Positions 54,260 to 62,556 of a DNA stretch of 64,000 nucleotides are shown here, in pieces. The position numbers and the translations under genes are program-made. The notes below the pieces were generated by a model. It was not told where the DNA came from. It did not search any database and saw only the letters and a list, made by a program, of their open reading frames with translations. Position 1 is the stretch's first letter. Every line of letters begins with the position of its first letter. The stretch comes from an uncultured Erysipelotrichaceae bacterium (GTDB lineage: Bacteria > Bacillota_I > Bacilli_A > Erysipelotrichales > Erysipelotrichaceae), in NCBI GenBank assembly GCA_902793635.1, contig CADBEA010000004.1, positions 32,745 through 96,744 on the forward strand, read 5' to 3'.

Positions 54260-55648
54260 TCATTCTGTTTTTCCCGTGAGTTTCCGCCAGGCATCCTCTT
54301 CCAGTTTCCGGCTGAGCGGACCCCACACAAGATTGGCTAGAAGGCAGAGGACCCAGGCAAAACGGACATGGCATACCAGCCACAGAATCAGAACCAGAGC
54401 GATCACGATCAGCCAGAAGACCAGCTGATACAGTCCCGTTGTCTTCTGCAGCTCCTTCAGCAGATCTTTGCCATTGCCCTGATGCGGTGCCAGTTCGATA
54501 AAGTCTGCCGCCACTTTGCGGCCGTCGGCCTGCCGGAAGTCATTGCACGCTTCCTGTGCCCCTTTCCGGAACGACGCATCCTGCAGAACGTTCGTCACGG
54601 CTTTGCGGATGCCCTCTGCGGAATCATCTTCCAGCAGAAGACCGGCGCCAAGTTCGGCGGTGCGCTTTGCCACCGCCTTCTGTTCATTGGTCTGCGGATA
54701 CAGGACGAGTGGCGTGGCCATATACAGGCTCTCCGAAACTGAATTCATGCCGCAGTGGCTGATGAAGACATCCGCTCTGGCAAGTACGGAAAGCTGGTCG
54801 ACGTACGGATAGACACGGACGTTGGCCGGAATGTTTCCCAGACTTTCGATGCTGATGGCCTGGCCGCAGGAAATGATGACATCAACATCCATATCCTTCA
54901 GGGCTTCCATGCACTTGTGATAGAAGTCGGGACGGTCGTTGATGACGGTTCCCATCGAGATGTAAACCAGCGGTCTCTCCTTTTCCTTCATCGGCGTTTC
55001 CGTGGCGAAGACGGACGGTCCGACAAAAGCATAATGGTCGCTGAAGCTTTCGGAATAAGGCTGAAAACGTCTGGTCGTATAGACGATCGTATCGGTGTCG
55101 TTGTCATTCTGGATCAGTGACAGGACATTTTTCACCTGATAGCCATACGCTTCCAGTTTCTTCATCTCCTTTTTGATCTTGCCAAGGCCGAGGATCAGAT
55201 CCATGATTTCACTCAATGAATTCTTCATATAGCGTGAGGAAAGCACGTTGAAAGCAAACGTGCTGGTTGAAACAACCATCGGGATCTGATACTTCATGGC
55301 ATTCAGTTTGCCCCAGAAACAGACCGAGTCAGTATAGATCATATCCGGCTGAAAAGCAGTCAGTTCCTCCTTCAGGAAGCCATCCATGGCCGCTGTGATA
55401 CGCAGGTCCTGGATCGTCATCTCAGTCGAGGAGACATTCATGATACCCTTTTTCTCCTCCTTGTTCAGAGACGGAAGAAATCTGTCGCAGCTGATGAACT
55501 GCGCGCCGGTGTTTTGGATCTTTTCAGCAAACATATCAAAGGAATAGAAGCGAACCGAATGGCCGCGGCGGACCAGTTCGGCCGCAACCGGCAACATCGG
55601 ATTGGTGTGTCCGTGGGCCGGGATGCAGAACATGGCAATCTTTTTCAT
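54260..55648 (-). CDS. MGT-family (UDP-sugar, macrolide-type) glycosyltransferase with C-terminal membrane anchor
   Basis: 462 residues, GT-B fold of the GT1/MGT type: MFCIPAHGHTNPMLPVAAEL at the start and the nucleotide-sugar motif ISHCGMNSVSESLYMATPLVLYPQTNEQ. About 55 extra residues at the C-terminus include two hydrophobic segments (LVFWLIVIALVLILWLV and AWVLCLLANLVWG), so the enzyme is tied to the membrane. A lipid or membrane-bound acceptor is therefore plausible. Its start overlaps the AbrB gene stop by four bases. Confidence 0.88.
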   Translation of the reverse strand: MKKIAMFCIPAHGHTNPMLPVAAELVRRGHSVRFYSFDMFAEKIQNTGAQFISCDRFLPSLNKEEKKGIMNVSSTEMTIQDLRITAAMDGFLKEELTAFQPDMIYTDSVCFWGKLNAMKYQIPMVVSTSTFAFNVLSSRYMKNSLSEIMDLILGLGKIKKEMKKLEAYGYQVKNVLSLIQNDNDTDTIVYTTRRFQPYSESFSDHYAFVGPSVFATETPMKEKERPLVYISMGTVINDRPDFYHKCMEALKDMDVDVIISCGQAISIESLGNIPANVRVYPYVDQLSVLARADVFISHCGMNSVSESLYMATPLVLYPQTNEQKAVAKRTAELGAGLLLEDDSAEGIRKAVTNVLQDASFRKGAQEACNDFRQADGRKVAADFIELAPHQGNGKDLLKELQKTTGLYQLVFWLIVIALVLILWLVCHVRFAWVLCLLANLVWGPLSRKLEEDAWRKLTGKTE

Positions 55649-55851
55649 TTCTTTTTCTCCGCAAATACCGCCTCAAATACATGATTAAACGTTCCTTTGG
55701 GAGGAATGGCGATGCCGCGGTCGGGATCGCCGAGCAGCAGAATGGTGTCTCCGGGTTTGATATCGAACAGGTCCCGGGCCTGTTTGGGAATGACGATCTG
55801 GCCTTTCTCGCCGACCGTCGCGATCCACGCATAACGGTTATCTGGTTTCAT
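55645..55851 (-). CDS. AbrB/MazE/SpoVT-type transcriptional regulator
   Basis: 68 residues. The swapped-hairpin motif is WIATVGEKGQIVIPKQARDLFDIKPGDTI in pattern. Very short, so probably a dimer that binds DNA. It precedes the glycosyltransferase gene and likely regulates that operon; TTTGT-TAT-ACAAA (55875-55887) lies between promoter and gene as a candidate site. Confidence 0.92.
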   Translation of the reverse strand: MKPDNRYAWIATVGEKGQIVIPKQARDLFDIKPGDTILLLGDPDRGIAIPPKGTFNHVFEAVFAEKKK

Positions 55852-55886
55852 TTCGGACTCCTTTCAAAGTAATCTTTGTTATACAA

Positions 55887-55915
55887 ATCATACTTTTCAT
55901 ACACTCAGAATGCAA
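55887..55915 (-). promoter_or_regulatory. Promoter of the AbrB-glycosyltransferase operon
   Basis: TTGCAT, 17 bases, TATGAT on the minus strand. The TTTGTTATACAAA palindrome lies just downstream, at the predicted start. Confidence 0.6.
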
Positions 55916-55925
55916 TAGCTGCCGC

Positions 55926-55952
55926 AAAAAAAAGACGGAATTCATTCCGTCT
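55926..55952 (-). terminator. Intrinsic terminator overlapping the trmD stop
   Basis: On the minus strand AGACGGAA-TGA-ATTCCGTCT followed by eight T residues; the trmD stop codon is in the loop. Confidence 0.92.
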
Positions 55953-56664
55953 CTTTCGCTGCTTTTTTCAGGATCTTCAGTTCCTCTTCGGTAAATTCAT
56001 GTTTCTCGTACAGATCGGGACGCATCTTTTCGGTCAGCTTCAGTGACTGCAGGATACGCCATTCCCGGATCTTTGCGTGATTGCCGGAAAGCAGGACGGC
56101 CGGCACCACGTCACCTTCATAATCCGCCGGTTGGGTATACTGGGGATATTCCAGCAGGCCGTTCTCATGTGACTCTTCCTCGGTGCTTCCTTCTGCCAGA
56201 CTGCCTTTCTGCAGACGGATGACGGCATCCGAGATGACCATGGCCGCCAGTTCGCCGCCGGTCAGGACATAGTCGCCGATCGACACCAGCTCGTCCACAT
56301 GGGAATTGATCCGGTAATCCATGCCCTCGTAATGGCCGCAGAGGATGATCAGATGATCCTTCCCGGCATATTCATGAGCTTTCTGCTGATCGAACTTCAC
56401 ACCGGCCGGACTCATCATGATGACATGCGACCCTTCCGTCCGGACACTGTTCAGAGCATCGAGGACCGGCTGGCACTTCATGACCATGCCCTTGCCGCCG
56501 CCGAACGGTGTGTCGTCGACATGGCGGTGCTTATCCGTGGTGAAGTCACGGATCTGCAACAGTTCGACTTCGGCGCAGCCCTTTGCCAGAGCCCGGCCGA
56601 TGACCGACGTCTTCAGCATGTCTTCGAACATTTCCGGAAACAGGGTCAGGATCGTGATTTTCAT
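55942..56664 (-). CDS. trmD: tRNA (guanine-N1-)-methyltransferase
   Basis: 240 residues. Makes m1G37 in tRNA. Trefoil-knot SPOUT enzyme: LFPEMFEDMLKTSVIGRA start, HYEGMDYRINSHVDELVSIGDYVLTGGELA SAM region in pattern, and a C-terminal domain. Overlaps rimM as ATGA. Confidence 0.97.
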   Translation of the reverse strand: MKITILTLFPEMFEDMLKTSVIGRALAKGCAEVELLQIRDFTTDKHRHVDDTPFGGGKGMVMKCQPVLDALNSVRTEGSHVIMMSPAGVKFDQQKAHEYAGKDHLIILCGHYEGMDYRINSHVDELVSIGDYVLTGGELAAMVISDAVIRLQKGSLAEGSTEEESHENGLLEYPQYTQPADYEGDVVPAVLLSGNHAKIREWRILQSLKLTEKMRPDLYEKHEFTEEELKILKKAAKETE

Positions 56665-57170
56665 AAAAGACCCTCAATGCGGCGGATGACGATCTTCTTT
56701 TCTTCGAGATCCACCCGGACGACGAACGCCGGCACGTTGGGCACCAGGAATTCCTTTCCTTCCGGATCACGGATGCGCAGGTTGTTCTGCGCTCCCATTG
56801 TCTCTTCCACCGCTGTTACCGTACCAAGCACAATGCCTTCTTCATCCACCGCGCAAAGACCTTCCAGCTGATCGCGGTAATATTCGCCTTCCGGCAGTTC
56901 CTGACGGTCTTTCGCATCGATGTATACACCGCATCCCTTGTACTTCTCGACCATATTGATATCCGCATGATCCGTGAAACTGACCAGCGGGAAACCTTTA
57001 TGGACACGGTAAGTCTGCACGGTAAAAGGCTTCATGCCTTCATCGCATTCGAGATAGACGGTATTGCCCTTTTTGTATCGGATATCGTCAAAATCAGATT
57101 CACTGCTGATCTTGAGTTCACCTTTGAGACCGTGCGTGTTGATGACGGTGCCGATTCTGATATAGTTCAT
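56661..57170 (-). CDS. rimM: 16S rRNA processing protein RimM
   Basis: 169 residues. Binds S19 and matures the 30S head. IGTVINTHGLKGELKI at the start and the C-terminal PRC-barrel (LRIRDPEGKEFLVPNVPAFV) are typical. Lies 41 bases after khpA. Confidence 0.96.
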   Translation of the reverse strand: MNYIRIGTVINTHGLKGELKISSESDFDDIRYKKGNTVYLECDEGMKPFTVQTYRVHKGFPLVSFTDHADINMVEKYKGCGVYIDAKDRQELPEGEYYRDQLEGLCAVDEEGIVLGTVTAVEETMGAQNNLRIRDPEGKEFLVPNVPAFVVRVDLEEKKIVIRRIEGLL

Positions 57171-57190
57171 TGTTTCCTCCTGTTCGTCAG

Positions 57191-57213
57191 AAAAGGATGC
57201 GAATCCGCATCCT
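57191..57213 (-). other. Attenuator-like hairpin between khpA and rimM
   Basis: AGGATGCG-GATT-CGCATCCT with four T residues after it on the minus strand. Weak T run, so it may lower expression of rimM-trmD relative to rpsP, or stabilise the 5' part of the transcript. Confidence 0.5.
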
Positions 57214-57460
57214 AGATCTGTTCGAATTTGATCGTAACCTTTTTATCTTCCGCGTGGGACGCGACCGACATGACCTGACGGAGTGCCGATGCCATGCTGC
57301 CTTTTCTGCCGATGAGGCGGGCAATGTCGTCATTTGTCGCATAGACATGCAGAACGATTTCCCTCTCATTCAGGCTCGGCATGACTCTGACATCCAGACT
57401 CTCCTTGTTTTCCACCATCGGTCTGACGAGGTCAAGAAGAACCTTATCGAGTTCTGCCAT
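57212..57460 (-). CDS. khpA: KH-domain RNA-binding protein KhpA (YlqC)
   Basis: 82 residues, a single KH domain with the GRKG loop in ARLIGRKGSMASALRQVM. In streptococci and Bacillus KhpA partners KhpB in RNA regulation and cell growth. Six bases after rpsP. Confidence 0.93.
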   Translation of the reverse strand: MAELDKVLLDLVRPMVENKESLDVRVMPSLNEREIVLHVYATNDDIARLIGRKGSMASALRQVMSVASHAEDKKVTIKFEQI

Positions 57461-57466
57461 ACGGAA

Positions 57467-57751
57467 TTAAGCCTTCTTTTTGGCGGCTGCCTTTTCGTCG
57501 TGGAATGTCTTCATGACACCCTGCTTGGAAAGGATATTGCGAACAGTGTCAGACGGCTGAGCACCTTTTCTCAGCCATTCGAGAGCCTTGTCAGCATCAA
57601 CGAATACTGTTTCCGGTTCCGTTGTCGGATTGATCCAGCCGATTGTTTCGATATCACGGCCGTCTCTCGGCATACGAGCGTCTGCCGCAACGATACGATA
57701 TCTCGGAGCCTTCTTGGCACCCATTCTCTTTAAACGTAATCTTACTGCCAT
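57467..57751 (-). CDS. rpsP: 30S ribosomal protein S16
   Basis: 94 residues. [29 protein letters not shown] is the family signature in pattern. First gene of rpsP-khpA-rimM-trmD, with GGAGG upstream and a consensus promoter. Confidence 0.98.
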   Translation of the reverse strand: MAVRLRLKRMGAKKAPRYRIVAADARMPRDGRDIETIGWINPTTEPETVFVDADKALEWLRKGAQPSDTVRNILSKQGVMKTFHDEKAAAKKKA

Positions 57752-57778
57752 TGTTGTTTACCTCCTGCAACGATATCG

Positions 57779-57807
57779 ATTATATGAGAAAGAAAATACT
57801 GTGTCAA
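57779..57807 (-). promoter_or_regulatory. rpsP promoter
   Basis: Perfect consensus TTGACA, 17 bases, TATAAT. Its -35 lies in the inverted repeat GTGTCAAG-N8-CTTGACAC (57801-57824). Confidence 0.92.
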
Positions 57808-57857
57808 GGTTTTTTACTTGACACCTGCAAACAACTGTATTCAGGGCATATTTGCGT

Positions 57858-57863
57858 TATAAT
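57858..57863 (+). promoter_or_regulatory. -10 element of the moxR operon
   Basis: TATAAT 26 bases before the moxR start. The -35 at 17 bases (CTGTAT) is weak. Confidence 0.5.
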
Positions 57864-57889
57864 AGGAAAACGTAACGGGAGTAATATTT

Positions 57890-58828
57890 ATGGATACTGC
57901 TTTATTTACCGAAACGCGCCGCAAGGTGCTGGAAAGCTGTTCGAAGGTCATCCTCGGCAAGGATGACATCATTCTGCATGTCCTGGAGTGCTTTCTCTGC
58001 TCCGGTCATATTCTACTGGAGGATGTGCCCGGCACCGGCAAGACGATGCTGTTACGAAGCTTCGCCCGCTCGATCGGCGGTGATTTCCGCCGCATACAGT
58101 TCACACCGGACCTGCTGCCTTCGGATCTGACCGGCATCAATTTTTATAATATGAAGGAACAGGAATTTGAATTCCGTCCCGGTCCGCTTTTTACCGAAAT
58201 CATTCTCGCCGACGAAATCAACCGCGCCACCCCGCGTACCCAGGCAGCCATGCTGGAAGCGATGGAAGAACGCCAGGTCAGTATCGACGGTGTTACTTAT
58301 CAGATGAAGGAACCCTTCATGGTCATGGCCACCGAGAATCCATTGGAAAGCTACGGAACCTTCGCTCTGCCGGAAGCGCAGATCGACCGTTTCTTCATGC
58401 GTCTGCGCATGGGCTACATGTCCTATGAAGAAGAAAAGAACGTCATCGCCCGCAAACCGGTGGCGGAAATCGTCAATGAACTGCAGCCGGTCCTCGACAA
58501 GGAAACGATTGCCCTGCTGAAGAAACAGGTACGGGAAGTCACAGTCAGTGATGCCGTATGCAATTATATGATGGACATCATCACCGCTTCCCGGCGTGAT
58601 CCCGCCCTGCCGGGTATTTCCACCCGCGGCGGTATCGCCCTCTATGCGGCCTGTCAGGCACACGCTGCCTTAAATGGCCGTGATTATGTCATCCCCGAAG
58701 ATGTCAGAGACCTGGCAGTGCCGGTTCTGGCCCACCGTATCGGCGGTTCCGCGATGTCCATGGACAACAGCATCGCCCGGGTGCAGACCCTGCTGGAAAG
58801 TGTCAAAGTGCCGCTGGAGGCACTATGA
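57890..58828 (+). CDS. MoxR-family AAA+ ATPase
   Basis: 312 residues. Walker A EDVPGTGKTML (Lys51), Walker B and sensor region ILADEINRATPRTQAAMLEAMEERQV, Arg finger region in PEAQIDRF. MoxR proteins act as chaperones for complexes with VWA/DUF58 partners. It starts the four-base-overlapping MoxR-DUF58-membrane protein operon. Confidence 0.95.
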   Translation: MDTALFTETRRKVLESCSKVILGKDDIILHVLECFLCSGHILLEDVPGTGKTMLLRSFARSIGGDFRRIQFTPDLLPSDLTGINFYNMKEQEFEFRPGPLFTEIILADEINRATPRTQAAMLEAMEERQVSIDGVTYQMKEPFMVMATENPLESYGTFALPEAQIDRFFMRLRMGYMSYEEEKNVIARKPVAEIVNELQPVLDKETIALLKKQVREVTVSDAVCNYMMDIITASRRDPALPGISTRGGIALYAACQAHAALNGRDYVIPEDVRDLAVPVLAHRIGGSAMSMDNSIARVQTLLESVKVPLEAL

Positions 58829-59910
58829 GGATCCTGATCCTCATTCTCATTATTCTGCTTCTTTATTTCCTCGAAAGAATCAGTCTGAAGGACTGCTTTC
58901 GGGGCTTTTCCTATGCCATCCATCCGGAAAAGAAATGTGTCTATCCGGGTGAGGAATTCCGCATGGACACCACGCTGGAAAATGACAAGTGGATGCCGAT
59001 GCTGTTTATCAAACTGTACGAATACATGCCTTCAGCCATCAATGTCTATAAAGACGACCGCAGTAAAGCCGTCCTCAACGAGGAATACGATCAGGACACC
59101 CGGGTTCTGGTACAGTCCCTCTATCTGCTGCCGCATCAGAAAGCGAAGCGTTCCTTTCAGGCTTCCCTCGATCAGCGCGGCCGCTATCTGCTCGGCAAGA
59201 CAAGAGTGAGATGCGGCGATCTGTTCGGTTTAAGAGAACGGACGGAAGCTTTCGCAGCTGAAGAAGAACTGGTCGTCTTCCCCAAAGCCGTACCGATCGA
59301 TGTCATTGAGCCGGGCTTCGGCGGCTATCTCGGATCTCTTTCCGTGCGCCGCTTCATCATGCCTGATCCGATCCTGACCGCCGGTTTCCGGGAATACAGC
59401 GGCAGTGAACCGCAGAAGGATATCTCCTGGACCGAGACACTGCGCCGCAATGCCCTGATGGTCAAACAGTATGACTACACAGCGGAACAGAAAGCGTCAG
59501 TCATCGTCGATATCACTGACGGCAGCCGGGAAGAAATCGAAGCCTGCTACGGCATAGCCCGCAGTATCATCGAATATCTCGAACAGCGCCGCATCTATTA
59601 CGGCTTCTATACCAACGCGGAGATGAATACCCGCATCAAAGGCAGAGCGACTGTTCCCGACGGCATCGGAAGAGTCCACAAAGAGTCGATCATGGAAACT
59701 CTCGGCCGGGCTGTCCACTCGTCGTTTCTTTCCACTGACACCCTGCTATCAAGAACCTTCGGCCACATGGACGAAATGCGTTCCTATATCTATATCACAC
59801 CGCATCCGGAAAATAAGGAAGAAACGATCCGCCGTTATGAGCGCCGGCTCAACACCCGCATCTTCACGATCCGCAGTGCTGACTTTACAGCCAAGGAGGA
59901 TCCCGCATGA
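58825..59910 (+). CDS. DUF58 domain-containing protein
   Basis: 361 residues. Two N-terminal hydrophobic stretches, then the DUF58 region with REYSGSEPQKDISWTETLRR, a VWA-like fold. It pairs with the MoxR ATPase; exact role unknown. ATGA overlap with both neighbours. Confidence 0.92.
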   Translation: MRILILILIILLLYFLERISLKDCFRGFSYAIHPEKKCVYPGEEFRMDTTLENDKWMPMLFIKLYEYMPSAINVYKDDRSKAVLNEEYDQDTRVLVQSLYLLPHQKAKRSFQASLDQRGRYLLGKTRVRCGDLFGLRERTEAFAAEEELVVFPKAVPIDVIEPGFGGYLGSLSVRRFIMPDPILTAGFREYSGSEPQKDISWTETLRRNALMVKQYDYTAEQKASVIVDITDGSREEIEACYGIARSIIEYLEQRRIYYGFYTNAEMNTRIKGRATVPDGIGRVHKESIMETLGRAVHSSFLSTDTLLSRTFGHMDEMRSYIYITPHPENKEETIRRYERRLNTRIFTIRSADFTAKEDPA

Positions 59911-61103
59911 AATGGCCTGATTATCTGACCGTTCTCCGGCATGTCCTGCTGTATCTCTGCACGCTCGGCATCGGCTGGCTGATGGCCGGCTTCATGCCGG
60001 TGCTGGCCATGATCCTGCTGACGATAGCTGTCGTTGCCCTTTCGTCGCTTCTGAAACAGAAGAACGCCGCATTGCGCTTTCTGCCATTGCTGCTGTGGGG
60101 CTTCCTGTTTCTGCCGCTGTTTTCTGAAGTCGGTTTTGTTTCCAGAACAATACCGGTTATTTATACAGCCGCCCGCATCATTTCCGGCATTGACCGGATG
60201 ACCTATGATCAAAGCCGGACGGAACTGTTTGCCGGCTGTGCTTTGTACGCTGTTGTCGCCCTGTTCTCTTCATTGGAGAACGCGGCTGATTTCTTCGCAA
60301 TGACGCTGCCCTGGTTTCTTGCCTGGGCCGCCCTTGCCACCTTCCAGCTGCGGCTGCTGAAAAATCCCGAGCTGCAGAATGACCGGCAGTATCTGCTGTT
60401 CTCCGGCGGCATATCGCTTCTCATGCTGGTGATCATTCAGGTCATGACTTCGCAGACTTTCGCGAATGCATTAAAAGCCTTGATCCGCTTTATTTATGAA
60501 AAAATACTTCTGACACCGATCCTGCTGATGATCCAGGGCATCGCCTTGCTTCTGCAGCAGTTCTTCACCCTGCTTTCCAGTATCGGCTTCAGCGAAATAC
60601 ATTTCGAAAATGATTTCGAAAGTGTCTTTGAAGAGATCGGTTCCTACAACGAACATTACGAATTCAATTACACACATGGCGGCGACCTGACATGGCTGAT
60701 GATCCTGACCCGTGTCATTGCCGTGCTGATCGTGATCCTGATCACCTGGCTGATCATCCGGCGGATGAGAAAACGCCGCAGCCGGACGGAAAGCGGTCTT
60801 TCCTTCACGAAAGAAAGATCCATCCCGCACCGCGCCAAAGAACAGGATCATAATCCTTCTTCCCGCATCCGCACCCTCTACCGCAAATATCTGAAACTGG
60901 CATCCCGCTATCAGATCGACACTGACGGCCGTGATGCCTCGGATGTCATTGCCGCAAAGACTGATACCATGCTCAACAGCAAAGACGCCTCAAAGCTGCG
61001 GCGCCTCTGGCTTCCGGTACGCTACGGTCATGGCAGTGATCAGGAAGCGGCGGAAGCGGAACGCCTGTACAAATCGATCAAAAAGCAGTTCCGTGATCTT
61101 TAG
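59907..61103 (+). CDS. Membrane protein with DUF4129-like C-terminus
   Basis: 398 residues. Five to six N-terminal membrane segments (to about 170), another near 270-290, and a cytosolic end with YRKYLKLASRY and AAEAERLYKSIKKQF like the DUF4129 tail of TglA-type transglutaminases. The transglutaminase-like catalytic domain that normally lies between is missing, so it may keep only a scaffold role. Third gene of the MoxR operon; GGAGG lies upstream. Confidence 0.75.
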   Translation: MKWPDYLTVLRHVLLYLCTLGIGWLMAGFMPVLAMILLTIAVVALSSLLKQKNAALRFLPLLLWGFLFLPLFSEVGFVSRTIPVIYTAARIISGIDRMTYDQSRTELFAGCALYAVVALFSSLENAADFFAMTLPWFLAWAALATFQLRLLKNPELQNDRQYLLFSGGISLLMLVIIQVMTSQTFANALKALIRFIYEKILLTPILLMIQGIALLLQQFFTLLSSIGFSEIHFENDFESVFEEIGSYNEHYEFNYTHGGDLTWLMILTRVIAVLIVILITWLIIRRMRKRRSRTESGLSFTKERSIPHRAKEQDHNPSSRIRTLYRKYLKLASRYQIDTDGRDASDVIAAKTDTMLNSKDASKLRRLWLPVRYGHGSDQEAAEAERLYKSIKKQFRDL

Positions 61104-61114
61104 GAGGAAGCAGA

Positions 61115-61459
61115 ATGGATGACTCATTTGAACTCTATGATCTGAAAGTTGAAACGATTGCCACGGGCAGACCATTCGTCTGTTCACACCGGGAAGGAGA
61201 TTACTTTCTCGTCCAGGGAGAAAACCTGGTCTTCCCCGAGACAGACCGTTTCTCGATGTACGCATTAAGCGCCATCCTGCCCCTGCTGGCCGCCAAACAG
61301 AGAGTGACAGATCACAATGACTGGATGTACACCGATGCCGAGATTGCCTGTCCGGATCCCAACTGCGGAGCCCGCTTCCGTATCACACGAACAGGCAAAC
61401 GCGTCTTTCATCACCATGAAGTGACGATCGTACCATTAGAGGAGGAAAACAAAGAATGA
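61115..61459 (+). CDS. TIGR04076 family protein
   Basis: 114 residues. LKVETIATGRPFVCSHREGDYF and the late CPDPNCGARFRI are typical. The four Cys/His in CPDPNC and FHHHE might bind a metal. Function unknown. AGGAGG before the start; its stop overlaps the aldo/keto reductase gene (ATGA), so the two act in one pathway. Confidence 0.85.
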   Translation: MDDSFELYDLKVETIATGRPFVCSHREGDYFLVQGENLVFPETDRFSMYALSAILPLLAAKQRVTDHNDWMYTDAEIACPDPNCGARFRITRTGKRVFHHHEVTIVPLEEENKE

Positions 61460-62520
61460 CTGCCGAACGTTATCAGCTTACCGATTCCTACAGCATCAGC
61501 CGGGTACTCAACGGCTGCTGGCAACTGTCACTCGGACACAGTCTGAACGGACCGCTCGATATGGACGACGTCATGAAGGCTTTCTATCTGCTCAAAGACA
61601 GAGGCTTTACGACCTTTGACGTCGCCGACATCTATACCGGCGCGGAAGAATTCATTGGTGAATTCATTTCCCAATTGAAACAGCGCGGTGACTATCATGA
61701 AGAAGACATTCAGATCCATACCAAGTACGTACCGGATCTCGAATACCTTTCAAAAGTGGACTTTGCCTTTACCGAAAGCATCATTGACCGCTCACTGATG
61801 CGTCTCAATCGCGACATCCTCGATGTCGTGCAGTTTCACTGGTGGGACTATGAAGTTCCCGGCATGGTCGAAACCGCCCTGCACCTGAAGAAACTGCAGG
61901 AAAAAGGCAAGATCCGCTGTGTCTCCCTGACCAACTTCGATACCGACCATATGGACCTGCTGGTAAAGGCCGGCGTGCCTGTCGCATCCATTCAGGCGCA
62001 GTATTCCCTCTTTGATCGAAGACCGGAAAAGAAACTGCAGGCCTACTGCCGTGAACATCAGATCCCGATGATCTGCTACGGCACTCTGGCTGGCGGCTTC
62101 CTGGCCGAGCGATACCTTGGCAACACAAGAGAGGAAATCGTGCCGGAAACCAGATCACAGGTCAAATACCTGCAGATCATTGAAGACTCCTTCGGCTGGG
62201 ACGGCTATCAGAAGCTGCTTGCCAGACTGAAGGAAATCGCCGACGCTCATCAGGTGCAGGTTTCCCAGGTCGCGACTCGCTTCATTCTCGAACAGGACAT
62301 GGTCGCGGCAGCCGTCATCGGCGTGCGCAATTCCCGTCATGTCGAAGACAACGACCGGATCTTCTCCTTCCGTCTCAGTGAAGAAGAAAAGCAGTCACTG
62401 CGGGCCATGATGGACGATGTACCGTGTCCCGAGGGCGAACCGTTCGAACTGGAACGGACCGTCGGTTCAAAGTACCGGAATATCATGCACATGAACATCA
62501 ATGAGGAAGAACAGCAATAA
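61456..62520 (+). CDS. Aldo/keto reductase
   Basis: 354 residues, TIM barrel. Catalytic tetrad Asp55, Tyr60, Lys90 and His128 (FDVADIYTG, HTKYVP, FHWWDYE). NADPH-binding residues lie in the C-terminal AAVIGVRNSRHVEDN. Substrate unknown; coupled to the TIGR04076 gene. Confidence 0.9.
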   Translation: MTAERYQLTDSYSISRVLNGCWQLSLGHSLNGPLDMDDVMKAFYLLKDRGFTTFDVADIYTGAEEFIGEFISQLKQRGDYHEEDIQIHTKYVPDLEYLSKVDFAFTESIIDRSLMRLNRDILDVVQFHWWDYEVPGMVETALHLKKLQEKGKIRCVSLTNFDTDHMDLLVKAGVPVASIQAQYSLFDRRPEKKLQAYCREHQIPMICYGTLAGGFLAERYLGNTREEIVPETRSQVKYLQIIEDSFGWDGYQKLLARLKEIADAHQVQVSQVATRFILEQDMVAAAVIGVRNSRHVEDNDRIFSFRLSEEEKQSLRAMMDDVPCPEGEPFELERTVGSKYRNIMHMNINEEEQQ

Positions 62521-62551
62521 AGGCATCCGCGCGGATGCCTTATCTTTTTTA
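62519..62551. terminator. Bidirectional terminator
   Basis: AAGGCATCCGC and GCGGATGCCTT arms form a stem of about 11 base pairs, then TATCTTTTTT. It ends the MoxR-AKR transcript and faces the zinc-ribbon gene. Confidence 0.88.
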
Positions 62552-62556
62552 TCTTC

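Noticed and set aside
57818..57823. TTGACA as -35 for moxR
   Set aside because: No -10 at 15-19 bases on the plus strand; the nearest TATAAT is 34 bases away.
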